Below are positions 1-6,768 of a DNA stretch of 16,111 nucleotides, piece after piece. The notes beneath the pieces are model-generated. The model was not told where the DNA came from. It saw only the letters and a program-made list of their open reading frames with translations, and did not search any database. This stretch comes from Collinsella sp. (GTDB lineage Bacteria; Actinomycetota; Coriobacteriia; Coriobacteriales; Coriobacteriaceae), in the NCBI GenBank assembly GCA_019419625.1, contig DXZO01000011.1:1-16111 (forward strand), in the 5' to 3' direction. Position 1 is the stretch's first letter. Every line of letters begins with the position of its first letter. A program made the translations under genes and the position numbers.

Positions 1-2071
1 CCTGACCCGACACATGCTCAACCACAGCAGCCAGATCGGGTTCCAGGCCCTCGAGCTCACGGATGCGACGCTTGCGCTCCAAAGCACCCGAAGCCTCTCC
101 GGCGTCGAGCCCCACACGCACCAGGCCGCCGCAGGCGACGCGGGCGCCATCGGGGGTCACGTAAGTCACGCCGTCAACGACAGGCGCGGCCAGCGCAGCC
201 GCCAAGTCGTCGACAACGTAATAGCCGCCGAGCAGCGCCTCGACAACCGGGCCATAGCCGGCGCGTACGGACAGGCGATCGACCAGGCGGGAACCGGCAG
301 CGCCCTTAGCGGCAGCAGAGGCGCTCACACCGCGCGCGACCAGCAGCGCCTCGCCCGAGGCCTTCTTCTGGTCCAGAGCGGCACGACCGGCACGCTCAAG
401 CGCGGACGCATCGTCGAACAGCAGCGCATCGATATCGCCGGCGAGCAATTGCTCAACCAGGCCCTCAAGCTCACGCGGGGCCTCGAGCACGTCGCCCAGA
501 CGACCCGAGACATCGTCGCCCAGCGCACCCATCAGACGGCTCACCAGCGGCGAGCTGTCAGCCATGCGGGCATCGAGCTTCTTTTGGCTGGCAAGCTCCG
601 AGCGCACCTCGGACAGTTTGTTGCGCGCCTCGCTCTCGCGGGCACGCAGGTCCTTAAGGGCTGCACGGGCGACCTCGGTAGCCTCGCGAGCATCAATCTG
701 GGCTTGACGGGCCTGATCAAGTGCACTGTCGAGCTCCTCGGCGCGGTCGCGACGGCTCTCGAGTGAGGCCGTGACTTCCTCGAGCTGCTCGTCGATCTGC
801 TCCAGGCGTGAGGCGTACATGTTGTCCTCGACCTCGGCGTTGCTCAGCGAGTCCTTCACCTTGGCGAGTTCGAGCGCCGCGTTATCGGCCACACGCTGCA
901 CATCGCGTTGCTCACGCGTAAGCTGCGAAATCTGATTGTCGAGCGCCACGCGCCGCTCGTGGAGCTGAGCGGCGGCAGGACCAGCGGCGTCAACGTCCTC
1001 CTGGGCCTGCATGTGCGCGCCGGTCACTTCCTCAAGCTGCGCACGCGCGTCCTCGAGCTCCTCTACCACGCGACGACGCTGATGCTCGGAGCTCGAGATC
1101 TGGCCGCGCATGTCGGACAGGCGCGACACCATGTTGTGGCCCTTTTCCTCGAGCAGGCGCATATCGGAGTTAATGCGGCCGACCACGTCTTGCATATGGC
1201 GGCGCTGCTCGCCCAGATCGCCCACAAACAGGCCCTTTTCCTCGAGCATGACCTGGAGCTTCTCGAGCTCGCGTTCCTTTTCGCCCAAGCGGTACTGCGC
1301 AAGCTCCAGCTCGGCGGCACCTTCCTTGGAGCGGCTCTCCAAGTCGTTCCACTGCGACTGCAGCGAACGCAGCTCGTCGACGGCTAGCATCTGCGTAAGC
1401 TCGTTCGCGCGCGAGGACAGCTCTTTGTACTTGCGCGCACGATCGACCTGACGCTCCAGCGGTCGCAGCTGACGGGCGATTTCCTTATTGATGTCGCGGG
1501 CACGCGTCAGGTGCTCGTCCATCGACTTAATCTTTTTGAGCGCACGCTCCTTGCGGCGCTTGTGCTTGGAGATGCCGGCGGCCTCCTCGATGAGGGCGCG
1601 GCGCTCCTCGGGGCGGCTTTGCAAAATGGCGTCGAGCTTGCCCTGGCTGATGATGGAATGCGTATCCTTGCCCAAGCCCGAATCGTGCAGGATGTCCTGA
1701 ATGTCCATCAGGCGGCACGGGCTCGAGTTGATGAGGTACTCGCTTTCGCCCGAGCGATACATACGACGAGTGATGGCGACCTCGTCAAAGTCGACGGGCA
1801 GCATATGGTCCGAGTTATCGAGCACCAGCGTGACCTCGGCGACACCCACCGGCTTGCGCGCTGACGAGCCCGAGAAGATGACATCCTCCATGGCCTGGCC
1901 GCGCAGCTGCTTGGCGCTCTGCTCGCCCAGGACCCACAGAATCGAGTCAGAGATGTTCGATTTTCCCGAGCCGTTGGGACCGACGATGACGGTCAGGCCC
2001 GGCTCAAACGTCATATGGGCGCGGTCGGCAAACGACTTGAACCCTTTGAGCGTGAGGGACTTGAGATACAC
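1..2071 (-). CDS. smc: Chromosome partition protein SMC, N-terminal ~690 residues (cut by window edge)
   Basis: This is the ATPase core subunit of the SMC-ScpAB condensin that organises and segregates the chromosome. The reading frame stays open from 2071 to the left edge. It begins YLKSLTLKGFKSFADR and carries the Walker A motif GPNGSGKS at residues 31-38, an ISQGKLDAIL Q-loop region, and a long charged coiled coil rich in E, L, R and K. From about residue 505 to 660 there is a globular stretch (ADSSPLVSRLMGALGDDVSG onward) that fits the hinge; the frame leaves the window just after it. SMC proteins are about 1,180 residues, so the returning coiled coil and the Walker B/signature head are missing only because of the window boundary. 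I chose GTG at 2071 because GAGGA lies just upstream and the N-terminus matches the family. The gene starts 10 bases after the rnc stop, so it is probably co-transcribed with rnc. Confidence 0.96.
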   Translation of the reverse strand, partial: MYLKSLTLKGFKSFADRAHMTFEPGLTVIVGPNGSGKSNISDSILWVLGEQSAKQLRGQAMEDVIFSGSSARKPVGVAEVTLVLDNSDHMLPVDFDEVAITRRMYRSGESEYLINSSPCRLMDIQDILHDSGLGKDTHSIISQGKLDAILQSRPEERRALIEEAAGISKHKRRKERALKKIKSMDEHLTRARDINKEIARQLRPLERQVDRARKYKELSSRANELTQMLAVDELRSLQSQWNDLESRSKEGAAELELAQYRLGEKERELEKLQVMLEEKGLFVGDLGEQRRHMQDVVGRINSDMRLLEEKGHNMVSRLSDMRGQISSSEHQRRRVVEELEDARAQLEEVTGAHMQAQEDVDAAGPAAAQLHERRVALDNQISQLTREQRDVQRVADNAALELAKVKDSLSNAEVEDNMYASRLEQIDEQLEEVTASLESRRDRAEELDSALDQARQAQIDAREATEVARAALKDLRARESEARNKLSEVRSELASQKKLDARMADSSPLVSRLMGALGDDVSGRLGDVLEAPRELEGLVEQLLAGDIDALLFDDASALERAGRAALDQKKASGEALLVARGVSASAAAKGAAGSRLVDRLSVRAGYGPVVEALLGGYYVVDDLAAALAAPVVDGVTYVTPDGARVACGGLVRVGLDAGEASGALERKRRIRELEGLEPDLAAVVEHVSGQ

Positions 2072-2081
2072 GGTTCCTCGC

Positions 2082-2807
2082 TTAAACAGGCTTCTTGTTG
2101 AGAATCACGCCGTTGGTGGTGTAGCCCATGCGGTCAAGCGCCTCGAGAGCAGCGGCTCCCTCGGCTTCCTTCTTTGAGGAGCCGGAGCCGCGACCCTGGC
2201 GAATACCATCGATCAACACCACGGCGGTAAAGGTGGGCGCATGCGCCGGGCCCTCGGAGCCAACGAGCTTATACGCCGGGGGTTCGTGACCGTCGGCTTG
2301 CACGCACTCCTGCAAATACGACTTGGGGTTCGCAGGGTGCTCGGCACGCTCGGATGCCAAATGTGGCTTAAGCGTACGGTGGATAAACTCCGCCGCGGCA
2401 TCCCAGCCGGCGTCCAGATACAGCGCGCCCACGAGCGACTCGTAGACGTTCTCGAGCGCCGAGTGCAGGCCGCGCGCGCCGGTACCGGTCTCGGAGGCAC
2501 CAAAGATGATGATGTCATCGATACCCAGCTCGTGCGACACCTCGGACAGCGTGGCGCCCGAGACAAGGGACACCTTCAGGCGCGTGAGCTTGCCCTCGTC
2601 AAACTCCGGATAGGACACAAACAGGGAGCGTGCGACCACGGCGCCCAAAATGGAATCACCCAAGAACTCAAGGCGCTCGTAGCTTGCCGAGACTGGCTGG
2701 CCTTCGACGGCCGAAGGATGCGTAAGGGCCGCGCGCAGCAGCACCTTGTCATTGAACTCGTGGCCCAGAATCTCCTGGGCGCGCGTAAGTCGTTCGGATA
2801 AAGCCAA
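2082..2807 (-). CDS. rnc: Ribonuclease III
   Basis: This enzyme cleaves double-stranded RNA in rRNA precursors and in some mRNAs. The 241-residue length is normal. The N-terminal RNase III domain has the signature ERLEFLGDSIL at residues 44-54. The second catalytic segment, at residues 118-132, reads LENVYESLVGALYLD. A C-terminal double-stranded RNA-binding domain runs from about residue 160 (NPKSYLQECVQ) to 228 (SGSSKKEAEGAAALEAL). Oddity: the position that is Asp114 in the E. coli enzyme (ADTVEAL) is Asn120 here (codon AAC at 2448-2450), while the equivalents of Glu41, Asp45 and Glu117 are present. The start is TTG at 2807, with GGAGG at 2816-2820 lying inside the last codons of acpP; only three bases separate it from the acpP stop. 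The acpP-rnc-smc order is common in Gram-positive bacteria. Confidence 0.95.
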   Translation of the reverse strand: MALSERLTRAQEILGHEFNDKVLLRAALTHPSAVEGQPVSASYERLEFLGDSILGAVVARSLFVSYPEFDEGKLTRLKVSLVSGATLSEVSHELGIDDIIIFGASETGTGARGLHSALENVYESLVGALYLDAGWDAAAEFIHRTLKPHLASERAEHPANPKSYLQECVQADGHEPPAYKLVGSEGPAHAPTFTAVVLIDGIRQGRGSGSSKKEAEGAAALEALDRMGYTTNGVILNKKPV

Positions 2808-2810
2808 GAC

Positions 2811-3053
2811 CTAGGCCTCCCTGGCGTTTTCGATCGCGTCGACGGCGTCGGCGACAGAGTTGAGCGAGAGCAGAGTCTCGTCATCGATCTCGAGGTTGAA
2901 CTCGTCCTCGATAGCCGTAACCAGCTGCAGGCGCTCGAGCGAGTTGGCATCGAGATCGTCAAAGGTGGTCTCATCGCTAATTTCGGCAACATCGACGCCC
3001 AGAACGTCAGCAGCGACCTCGGCGATCTTGTCGAAGATTTCGGAGCGGTCCAT
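2811..3053 (-). CDS. acpP: Acyl carrier protein
   Basis: This is an 80-residue acidic four-helix carrier that holds growing acyl chains on a phosphopantetheine arm and supplies acyl-ACP to PlsX. The sequence from IFDKIAEVAADVLGV to ETLLSLNSVADAVDAI follows the ACP fold. The prosthetic-group serine is Ser38 in DANSLERLQLV. Most ACPs have Asp-Ser-Leu there; this one has Asn37-Ser38-Leu39 (Asn codon AAC at 2943-2945). I chose ATG at 3053 because GAGAGGAAG lies 5-10 bases upstream. An in-frame ATG at 3068 would add MRGSA but would overlap the Shine-Dalgarno sequence. The gene sits 124 bases downstream of plsX, with a hairpin in the gap, and its last codons contain the rnc ribosome binding site. 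It could be a specialised ACP rather than the housekeeping one, but its position beside plsX and rnc argues for the main fatty acid carrier. Confidence 0.93.
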   Translation of the reverse strand: MDRSEIFDKIAEVAADVLGVDVAEISDETTFDDLDANSLERLQLVTAIEDEFNLEIDDETLLSLNSVADAVDAIENAREA

Positions 3054-3082
3054 AGCGCTTCCTCTCATAGTGCATGAATACC

Positions 3083-3111
3083 AAAAGAATGGTACCGCCC
3101 GGGCGGTACCA
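3083..3111 (-). terminator. Perfect 22-bp palindrome with U-rich tail in the plsX-acpP gap (terminator/attenuator or operator)
   Basis: Positions 3090-3111 form a perfect palindrome with half-site TGGTACCGCCC. As minus-strand RNA it can fold into a GC-rich stem of about 9 bp with a CCGG loop. It is followed on the minus strand by UUCUUUU (3083-3089), which is what an intrinsic terminator looks like. There is no U tract on the plus-strand side, so any terminator is oriented with the genes. It lies about 37 bases before the acpP start. A protein operator is the alternative reading. Confidence 0.5.
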
Positions 3112-3124
3112 AGACACGGTTCTG

Positions 3125-3130
3125 ATTCTA
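3125..3130 (-). promoter_or_regulatory. Possible -10 element (TAGAAT) for acpP-rnc-smc
   Basis: TAGAAT on the minus strand matches the sigma-70 -10 consensus at five of six bases. It sits in the plsX-acpP gap, and transcription from it would start just before the 22-bp palindrome. I see no convincing -35 box at 16-18 bases, so this is only a candidate. Confidence 0.28.
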
Positions 3131-3177
3131 CCCCACGAAGCAGGCCGCGAGGCACATAACAGCGCTCTAACTCGCTC

Positions 3178-4197
3178 TTACAAAACGATGCCGTCCATGG
3201 AGTTGGCGACGTTCTCGACCAGCCCCGCGCGCACGGCTTCGGCCGCCGCGAGCGTGCCGTTTTTAACAGCCTCGACCGAGGTGGCGCCATGGCCGATTAG
3301 GACCACGCCACGCAGGCCCAAAAGAATCGCGCCGCCCTTGGCATCACCAGAGAGCTTGGCCTTAATCTCGCGCATCTGCTTTTTGATGAGCAGCGCGGCG
3401 ATCTTGGTGCCGAGCGAGGCCATAAAGGCGCCCTTGAGCTCCTGCAGCAAAAACTTGGCAGCGCCCTCGGTAGCCTTGAGCGCAATATTGCCCGACATGC
3501 CGTCGGCGACCACGACGTCAAAATTGCCCGACGTAAGATCGGTGCCTTCGCAGTTACCCACAAAATCGGGAACGGCGGCTTTCATGACCGGGAAGCAGGC
3601 CTTGGTAAAGTTGGAACCCTTCTCGTCCTCGGTGCCATTAGCAAGCAGGCCCACGCGAGGATGCTCGATGCCCAGGACAACGCGGGCATAGGCGCTACCC
3701 ATCTGGGCAAAACGCACCATGTCGTCGACCTCGACATCGGGGTTGGCGCCCATATCGCACAGCACCGTCAGACCGCCGGCGCGATTGGGCAGCGCATTGG
3801 TCAGACAGGGGCGCACCGGCTGCTTCTTGCCTTCGGCTTGATACCTAAACGGTGTGACGTAGGCGGTCGCGGCAGCTGTCATGGCACCGGTCGAGCCGGC
3901 GGAGAAGAACGCGTCCGCATTTCCCTTCTTGATGGCGCGGCAGGCAAGCACGATCGAGGACTTGCGCTTGGTCATCACGGCGCGAATAGGATCGTCATCC
4001 ATGGCGATAACGTCGGGTGCCTCAAGGGCCTCAACACGTGCATGGGAAGCAGCAAAGGGATTAACGATTTCGGCGGGGCCAGCTGCCAAGACCTCGATAT
4101 CGGGATCAGCGGCAAGTGCAGCCTCGATACCATCGAGAACAACCTGAGGTTTCTCGTCTCCGCCCACAACGTCTACACAAACGCGAACGTTACTCAT
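3178..4197 (-). CDS. plsX: Phosphate acyltransferase PlsX
   Basis: PlsX converts acyl-ACP and phosphate into acyl-phosphate, the acyl donor for PlsY in the first step of phospholipid synthesis; it is a peripheral membrane enzyme. At 339 residues it has the usual length. Family features are the N-terminal VDVVGGDEKP (commonly DAMGGD), SAGSTGAM at residues 99-106, a GANPDVEVDD segment, and VVADGMSGNIALKATEG near the C-terminus. I placed the start at ATG 4197 (MSNVRV). The ATG at 4203 lies directly against the AAGGAG at 4205-4210, whereas 4197 has a seven-base spacing. rpmF lies upstream, separated by an 87-base leader with a terminator-like hairpin; acpP is downstream. The product also links to FakA in this window, because both enzymes act on acyl-phosphate. 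Confidence 0.94.
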   Translation of the reverse strand: MSNVRVCVDVVGGDEKPQVVLDGIEAALAADPDIEVLAAGPAEIVNPFAASHARVEALEAPDVIAMDDDPIRAVMTKRKSSIVLACRAIKKGNADAFFSAGSTGAMTAAATAYVTPFRYQAEGKKQPVRPCLTNALPNRAGGLTVLCDMGANPDVEVDDMVRFAQMGSAYARVVLGIEHPRVGLLANGTEDEKGSNFTKACFPVMKAAVPDFVGNCEGTDLTSGNFDVVVADGMSGNIALKATEGAAKFLLQELKGAFMASLGTKIAALLIKKQMREIKAKLSGDAKGGAILLGLRGVVLIGHGATSVEAVKNGTLAAAEAVRAGLVENVANSMDGIVL

Positions 4198-4214
4198 ATA
4201 CATACTCCTTATAC

Positions 4215-4244
4215 AAAAATGGCCGACTCATTGAGCCGGCCATT
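4215..4244 (-). terminator. Strong terminator-like hairpin directly before the plsX ribosome binding site
   Basis: On the minus strand, AATGGCCGGCTC and GAGTCGGCCATT form a 12-bp stem with one G.U pair and an AAU loop, running into a five-base T run (4215-4219). This is a canonical intrinsic terminator shape. It ends only a few bases before the plsX Shine-Dalgarno sequence at 4205-4210. It may terminate rpmF transcripts, act as an attenuator for plsX, or both. Confidence 0.72.
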
Positions 4245-4275
4245 GTGGTTCCATTTGGAACGGCATCGCATCCAG

Positions 4276-4281
4276 AGTATA
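4276..4281 (-). promoter_or_regulatory. Possible -10 element (TATACT) upstream of plsX
   Basis: TATACT matches the -10 consensus at five of six bases and lies just after the rpmF stop. A transcript starting here would first contain a small GTTCC/GGAAC hairpin (4248-4261) and then the terminator-like hairpin before plsX. The -35 region, inside the end of rpmF, is weak. Confidence 0.3.
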
Positions 4282-4284
4282 CCG

Positions 4285-4464
4285 TTACTCGGTAACGATA
4301 ACCTCGCGGTCCTTGTAGAAACCGCAGCTGGGGCACACGTGGTGCGGAAGCTTGACAGCGCCGCAACGGGGGCACGTGGACTGAGCCGCAGCCGAGATCT
4401 TCATGTTGGCGGAACGACGGGTGTGAGTACGGATACGACCCTGCTTTTGTTTAGGTACGGGCAT
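4285..4464 (-). CDS. rpmF: 50S ribosomal protein L32 (zinc-binding form)
   Basis: This 59-residue protein of the large ribosomal subunit reads MPVPKQKQGRIRTHTRRSAN at its start, a clear L32 signature. It carries a zinc ribbon with CPRC at residues 31-34 and CPSC at residues 44-47, so it is the cysteine-containing (zinc-dependent) form. It ends CGFYKDREVIVTE. The start ATG at 4464 is preceded by AAGGAAGG at a good distance. The gene is short enough to be missed by simple length cut-offs. It lies 64 bases after yceD and 87 bases before plsX; the yceD-rpmF-plsX order is widely conserved in bacteria. Confidence 0.95.
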   Translation of the reverse strand: MPVPKQKQGRIRTHTRRSANMKISAAAQSTCPRCGAVKLPHHVCPSCGFYKDREVIVTE

Positions 4465-4528
4465 AGTGACCTTCCTTATGAACTATCCAGTGTGGCGATT
4501 ACGCGCAAGTAGCGATACTACCACAGTT

Positions 4529-5083
4529 TTACTCATCGAGCTTGAGATTCTTCAATGCTGCAAATGGATTTTCCGTGGCAGCGGCCCATTCTGCCTCTGC
4601 CTGGGCGGCGCAATCGCATTGCTCGACGTTGAGATTGCAACCGCAAGTGGGACACAGACCGCGGCAATCGGGCTTGCAGAGCACCACAAACGGCGTGTCC
4701 ATAACGACCGCGTCATTGATGGGCTCACCTAGATCGACGATGCGGTCCTCACCCAGGAGCTCGTAGCCGTCCTCGTAGGCCTCGGGATCCTCGGGCTCCT
4801 CGAAGAGGTAGAACTCCTCGATCTCGCCGGCGATATCAAACGAGGCAGGCTCCAGGCAACGGTCGCACTCGCCGATGGCGTGCGCGCGGACCATGCCCGT
4901 GAGCAAGACACCGGTACCGGCATTGGTAAAGACAACGTCGTAGTCGATGCCGTCCTGTAGCTGGTACTCCTTCTCGCCCACCGTGTAGGTGGCAACATCG
5001 ACCTTGCCGGTCAGCGGATACGAATCACCAGGAAACTCGAGCTGCTCGGAAAGATCGACGGTAACGCTCGGGAACTCAGCCAT
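4529..5083 (-). CDS. YceD/DUF177 family cysteine-rich protein
   Basis: This 184-residue protein belongs to the YceD (DUF177) family, which is usually encoded next to rpmF and has been linked in the literature to rRNA or large-subunit assembly; the biochemical role is not settled. An N-terminal beta-rich region leads to CDRC at residues 73-76. An acidic stretch follows (EEPEDPEAYEDGYEL, about 95-109). The family's C-terminal cysteine cluster CKPDCRGLCPTCGCNLN begins at residue 136, with CDC at residues 156-158. The cysteine spacing suggests metal binding. I chose ATG at 5083, which shares one base with the stop of the upstream gene (TAATG), so translation is probably coupled. The frame is open for 17 more codons upstream, but those overlap the neighbouring gene and have no family similarity that I can see. 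Confidence 0.9.
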   Translation of the reverse strand: MAEFPSVTVDLSEQLEFPGDSYPLTGKVDVATYTVGEKEYQLQDGIDYDVVFTNAGTGVLLTGMVRAHAIGECDRCLEPASFDIAGEIEEFYLFEEPEDPEAYEDGYELLGEDRIVDLGEPINDAVVMDTPFVVLCKPDCRGLCPTCGCNLNVEQCDCAAQAEAEWAAATENPFAALKNLKLDE

Positions 5084-5580
5084 TACCACTGACCATTCTG
5101 TTGGGCGGCACCCTCGTTGAGCTGCTGACGGCAACGGGTAACGGTGCCGGTCAGGCTCTTGAGGTTCTCCTCCAGGTGCGTAAAGACCTGCTCTGCGTAG
5201 TCCTCGGCAGCATAACGCGTCTCGCGCTCGTACTGCTGGGCACGATCGCGGATGTCGTCGGCCTGCTGCTGTGCCAAGCGGACGATCTCCTGCTCACCGG
5301 CAATGGTGAGGGCCTGCTGCTGAGCGTCGGCGATGATGGAATCGGCCTGAGCGGCGGCGGAAGCCATAAGCTCCTCGCGCTCCTTAAGGATACGGCGGGA
5401 CTTCTGCCACTCCTCGGGATAGCTCATGCGGATCTCGTCGAGGATGTTGAAGAACACGTCGGCGTCGATGACCTTGAACTGAGCGTTCTTGCCGAAAGGC
5501 GGCTTGGCTTCCTCGATCAGCCCTTCGAGCTCATCGACCAAGCTGACGATCCTATCGCCAGGAAAATTCTCGCCCGGCAT
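5083..5580 (-). CDS. Uncharacterised coiled-coil protein (often annotated as ATPase or DivIVA-like)
   Basis: This is a 165-residue soluble protein with no signal peptide or membrane segment. Residues 1-55 include an LVDELEGLIEEAKPPFG segment and VIDADVFFNILDEI. The rest is a long predicted coiled coil very rich in A, Q, E and R (roughly 60-155, for example AQADSIIADAQQQA). The layout resembles short actinobacterial proteins found beside coaD and yceD that are given labels such as 'ATPase' or 'cell division initiation protein'. I see no Walker motif, so ATPase would be misleading. The start ATG at 5580 follows AAAGGAG at the right distance; upstream in-frame ATGs at 5595 and 5604 are less well placed. 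It overlaps yceD by one base and follows coaD after 68 bases. I cannot assign a function; a scaffold or envelope/division role is only a guess. Confidence 0.8.
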   Translation of the reverse strand: MPGENFPGDRIVSLVDELEGLIEEAKPPFGKNAQFKVIDADVFFNILDEIRMSYPEEWQKSRRILKEREELMASAAAQADSIIADAQQQALTIAGEQEIVRLAQQQADDIRDRAQQYERETRYAAEDYAEQVFTHLEENLKSLTGTVTRCRQQLNEGAAQQNGQW

Positions 5581-5615
5581 CCGGTCTCCTTTCATAGGTA
5601 ACATATCATCGTGCT

Positions 5616-5621
5616 AGTTTA
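5616..5621 (-). promoter_or_regulatory. Possible extended -10 promoter for the coiled-coil/yceD/rpmF group
   Basis: The minus strand has TGG followed by TAAACT in the gap after coaD, which fits an extended -10 element (TGnTAAACT). The -35 position has only a T-rich TTTTAT match. This gap is the only sizeable break between recG and yceD, so a promoter here would be sensible but is not proven. Confidence 0.33.
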
Positions 5622-5648
5622 CCACATGCCACCAGGCAATAAAAAACG

Positions 5649-6146
5649 TCACGAAAAGCGATGTCTGAGCGCTTCGACCACGTTGGGCGGGACAAACGTC
5701 GATACATCGCTGCCGAGCGAGGCGATCTGGCGAACGACCGAACTCGAGATATAGCCGTACTGCGGCGCACTCATGACAAAGATGGACTCCAGCTCGTTAT
5801 CCAAGCGATAGTTGAGGTCTGCCTGCTGCAGCTCGTACTCAAAGTCGGTCATGGCGCGCAGGCCCTTGACAACGGCCCCCGCCCCCTGCTCGCGAGCGAA
5901 GTCGACCAAGAGGCCGGTAAAGGGCAGGACCTCGACGCCGTCGATATCACCGAGCGCCTCGCGAGCCAGCGCCACGCGCTCATCGAGCATAAACGTGGTG
6001 CCCACGCCGTTTTTACCCTGCGACTCGGCAACAGCGACGATCACGCTGGGAAAGATGCGACGGGCGCGGCGGATGACGTCGATATGGCCAAACGTGATGG
6101 GATCGAAGGTGCCCGGGACGATTACACGGTTAATGGTGTCACTCAT
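5649..6146 (-). CDS. coaD: Phosphopantetheine adenylyltransferase
   Basis: CoaD transfers AMP from ATP to 4'-phosphopantetheine to give dephospho-CoA, the penultimate step of CoA synthesis. CoA is the source of the ACP prosthetic group. The 165-residue length is typical. The nucleotidyltransferase motif GTFDPITFGH is at residues 12-21, KGLRA is at residues 94-98, and the C-terminal ISSSVVR is at residues 133-139. I chose ATG at 6146: GGAGG lies six bases upstream and the protein then begins MSDTINRVIVPG as expected. The frame is open for 94 more codons, but those run antisense to nothing useful and overlap rsmD in another frame. The coding region overlaps the rsmD end by eight bases (ATGAGTGA), which suggests coupled translation. 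Confidence 0.96.
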   Translation of the reverse strand: MSDTINRVIVPGTFDPITFGHIDVIRRARRIFPSVIVAVAESQGKNGVGTTFMLDERVALAREALGDIDGVEVLPFTGLLVDFAREQGAGAVVKGLRAMTDFEYELQQADLNYRLDNELESIFVMSAPQYGYISSSVVRQIASLGSDVSTFVPPNVVEALRHRFS

Positions 6147-6768
6147 GAGCATCCTCCGTGGGTGCGTCGCTATCGTTACCATCATCCTCGCCGTTGCCGA
6201 CCCAACGAAGCAGGTCGACCGAGGTAATGCCGTAGCGCTTCTCGCGCACGATCTCAAAGCCTGCCGGATGCGCGCCCGCATCGGCGGCGGCATGCTCAAA
6301 CAGGGCATAAGTGCCAGGTGCAAGCAGACCCTGCTGAGCCAGGTTCTGCAGCAGTATCTCGACCGGCTCGGCACCAAAAGCATAGGGCGGGTCGAGCAGG
6401 ACCAGATCAAAGGGGCCGCCCGGCACACGACCGCGCGAGGCGCTCGCCAGCATGTCGCCCGTTACCACGCGCCAACGCGCACGGTCACGGCAGAGCGACT
6501 CGATATTCTTGGTAATGAGCCGCGCGGCATTCCGATCGATCTCGAACGTCGTGAGCGAGCGGGCACCACGTGAGAGCATCTCTAACCCTAAGGCGCCGGA
6601 GCCGCCAAAGGCGTCCAGCACGCGGACCTCGTCCAGATCGAAGTCAAATGCCGACATGACCATAGATGCGCATGCCTCGCGCACACGATCGGTCGTGGGG
6701 CGGGTGACATCGCGACCACGGGGCTCCTCGATCTTACGACCGCGCCATTCGCCGCCGATGATTCTCAT
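6139..6768 (-). CDS. rsmD: 16S rRNA (guanine-N2)-methyltransferase RsmD
   Basis: RsmD uses S-adenosylmethionine to methylate a guanine (G966 in E. coli) of 16S rRNA in the assembling small subunit. The 209-residue protein starts with the family signature MRIIGGEWRGRKI followed by TRPTTDRVREA. The SAM-binding motif is DAFGGSGALG at residues 52-61, and the catalytic motif is DPPY at residues 126-129. The last 20 residues are an acidic tail (GEDDGNDSDAPTEDAHE) that is probably disordered. The start ATG overlaps the recG stop as ATGA, with AAGGAGG about ten bases upstream inside recG. The gene overlaps coaD at its 3' end; the rsmD-coaD pair is very common in bacteria. Confidence 0.95.
   Translation of the reverse strand: MRIIGGEWRGRKIEEPRGRDVTRPTTDRVREACASMVMSAFDFDLDEVRVLDAFGGSGALGLEMLSRGARSLTTFEIDRNAARLITKNIESLCRDRARWRVVTGDMLASASRGRVPGGPFDLVLLDPPYAFGAEPVEILLQNLAQQGLLAPGTYALFEHAAADAGAHPAGFEIVREKRYGITSVDLLRWVGNGEDDGNDSDAPTEDAHE

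Noticed and set aside
3091..3110. GGTACC-CCCGGG-GGTACC block as a cloning linker or vector contamination
   Set aside because: Sequence on both sides continues as normal chromosomal genes in a conserved order, and the hairpin with T tail has a natural explanation.
3054..3290. N-terminal extension of acpP reaching into plsX
   Set aside because: The extra sequence overlaps the end of plsX and a palindrome, and ACPs are about 80 residues; the start at 3053 fits.
3661..4512. 283-codon plus-strand open frame across plsX and rpmF
   Set aside because: Both minus-strand genes have clear family motifs and ribosome binding sites; the plus-strand frame does not.
6147..6428. 94-codon N-terminal extension of coaD
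   Set aside because: It overlaps rsmD in another frame, has no CoaD similarity, and the ATG at 6146 has a good Shine-Dalgarno sequence.
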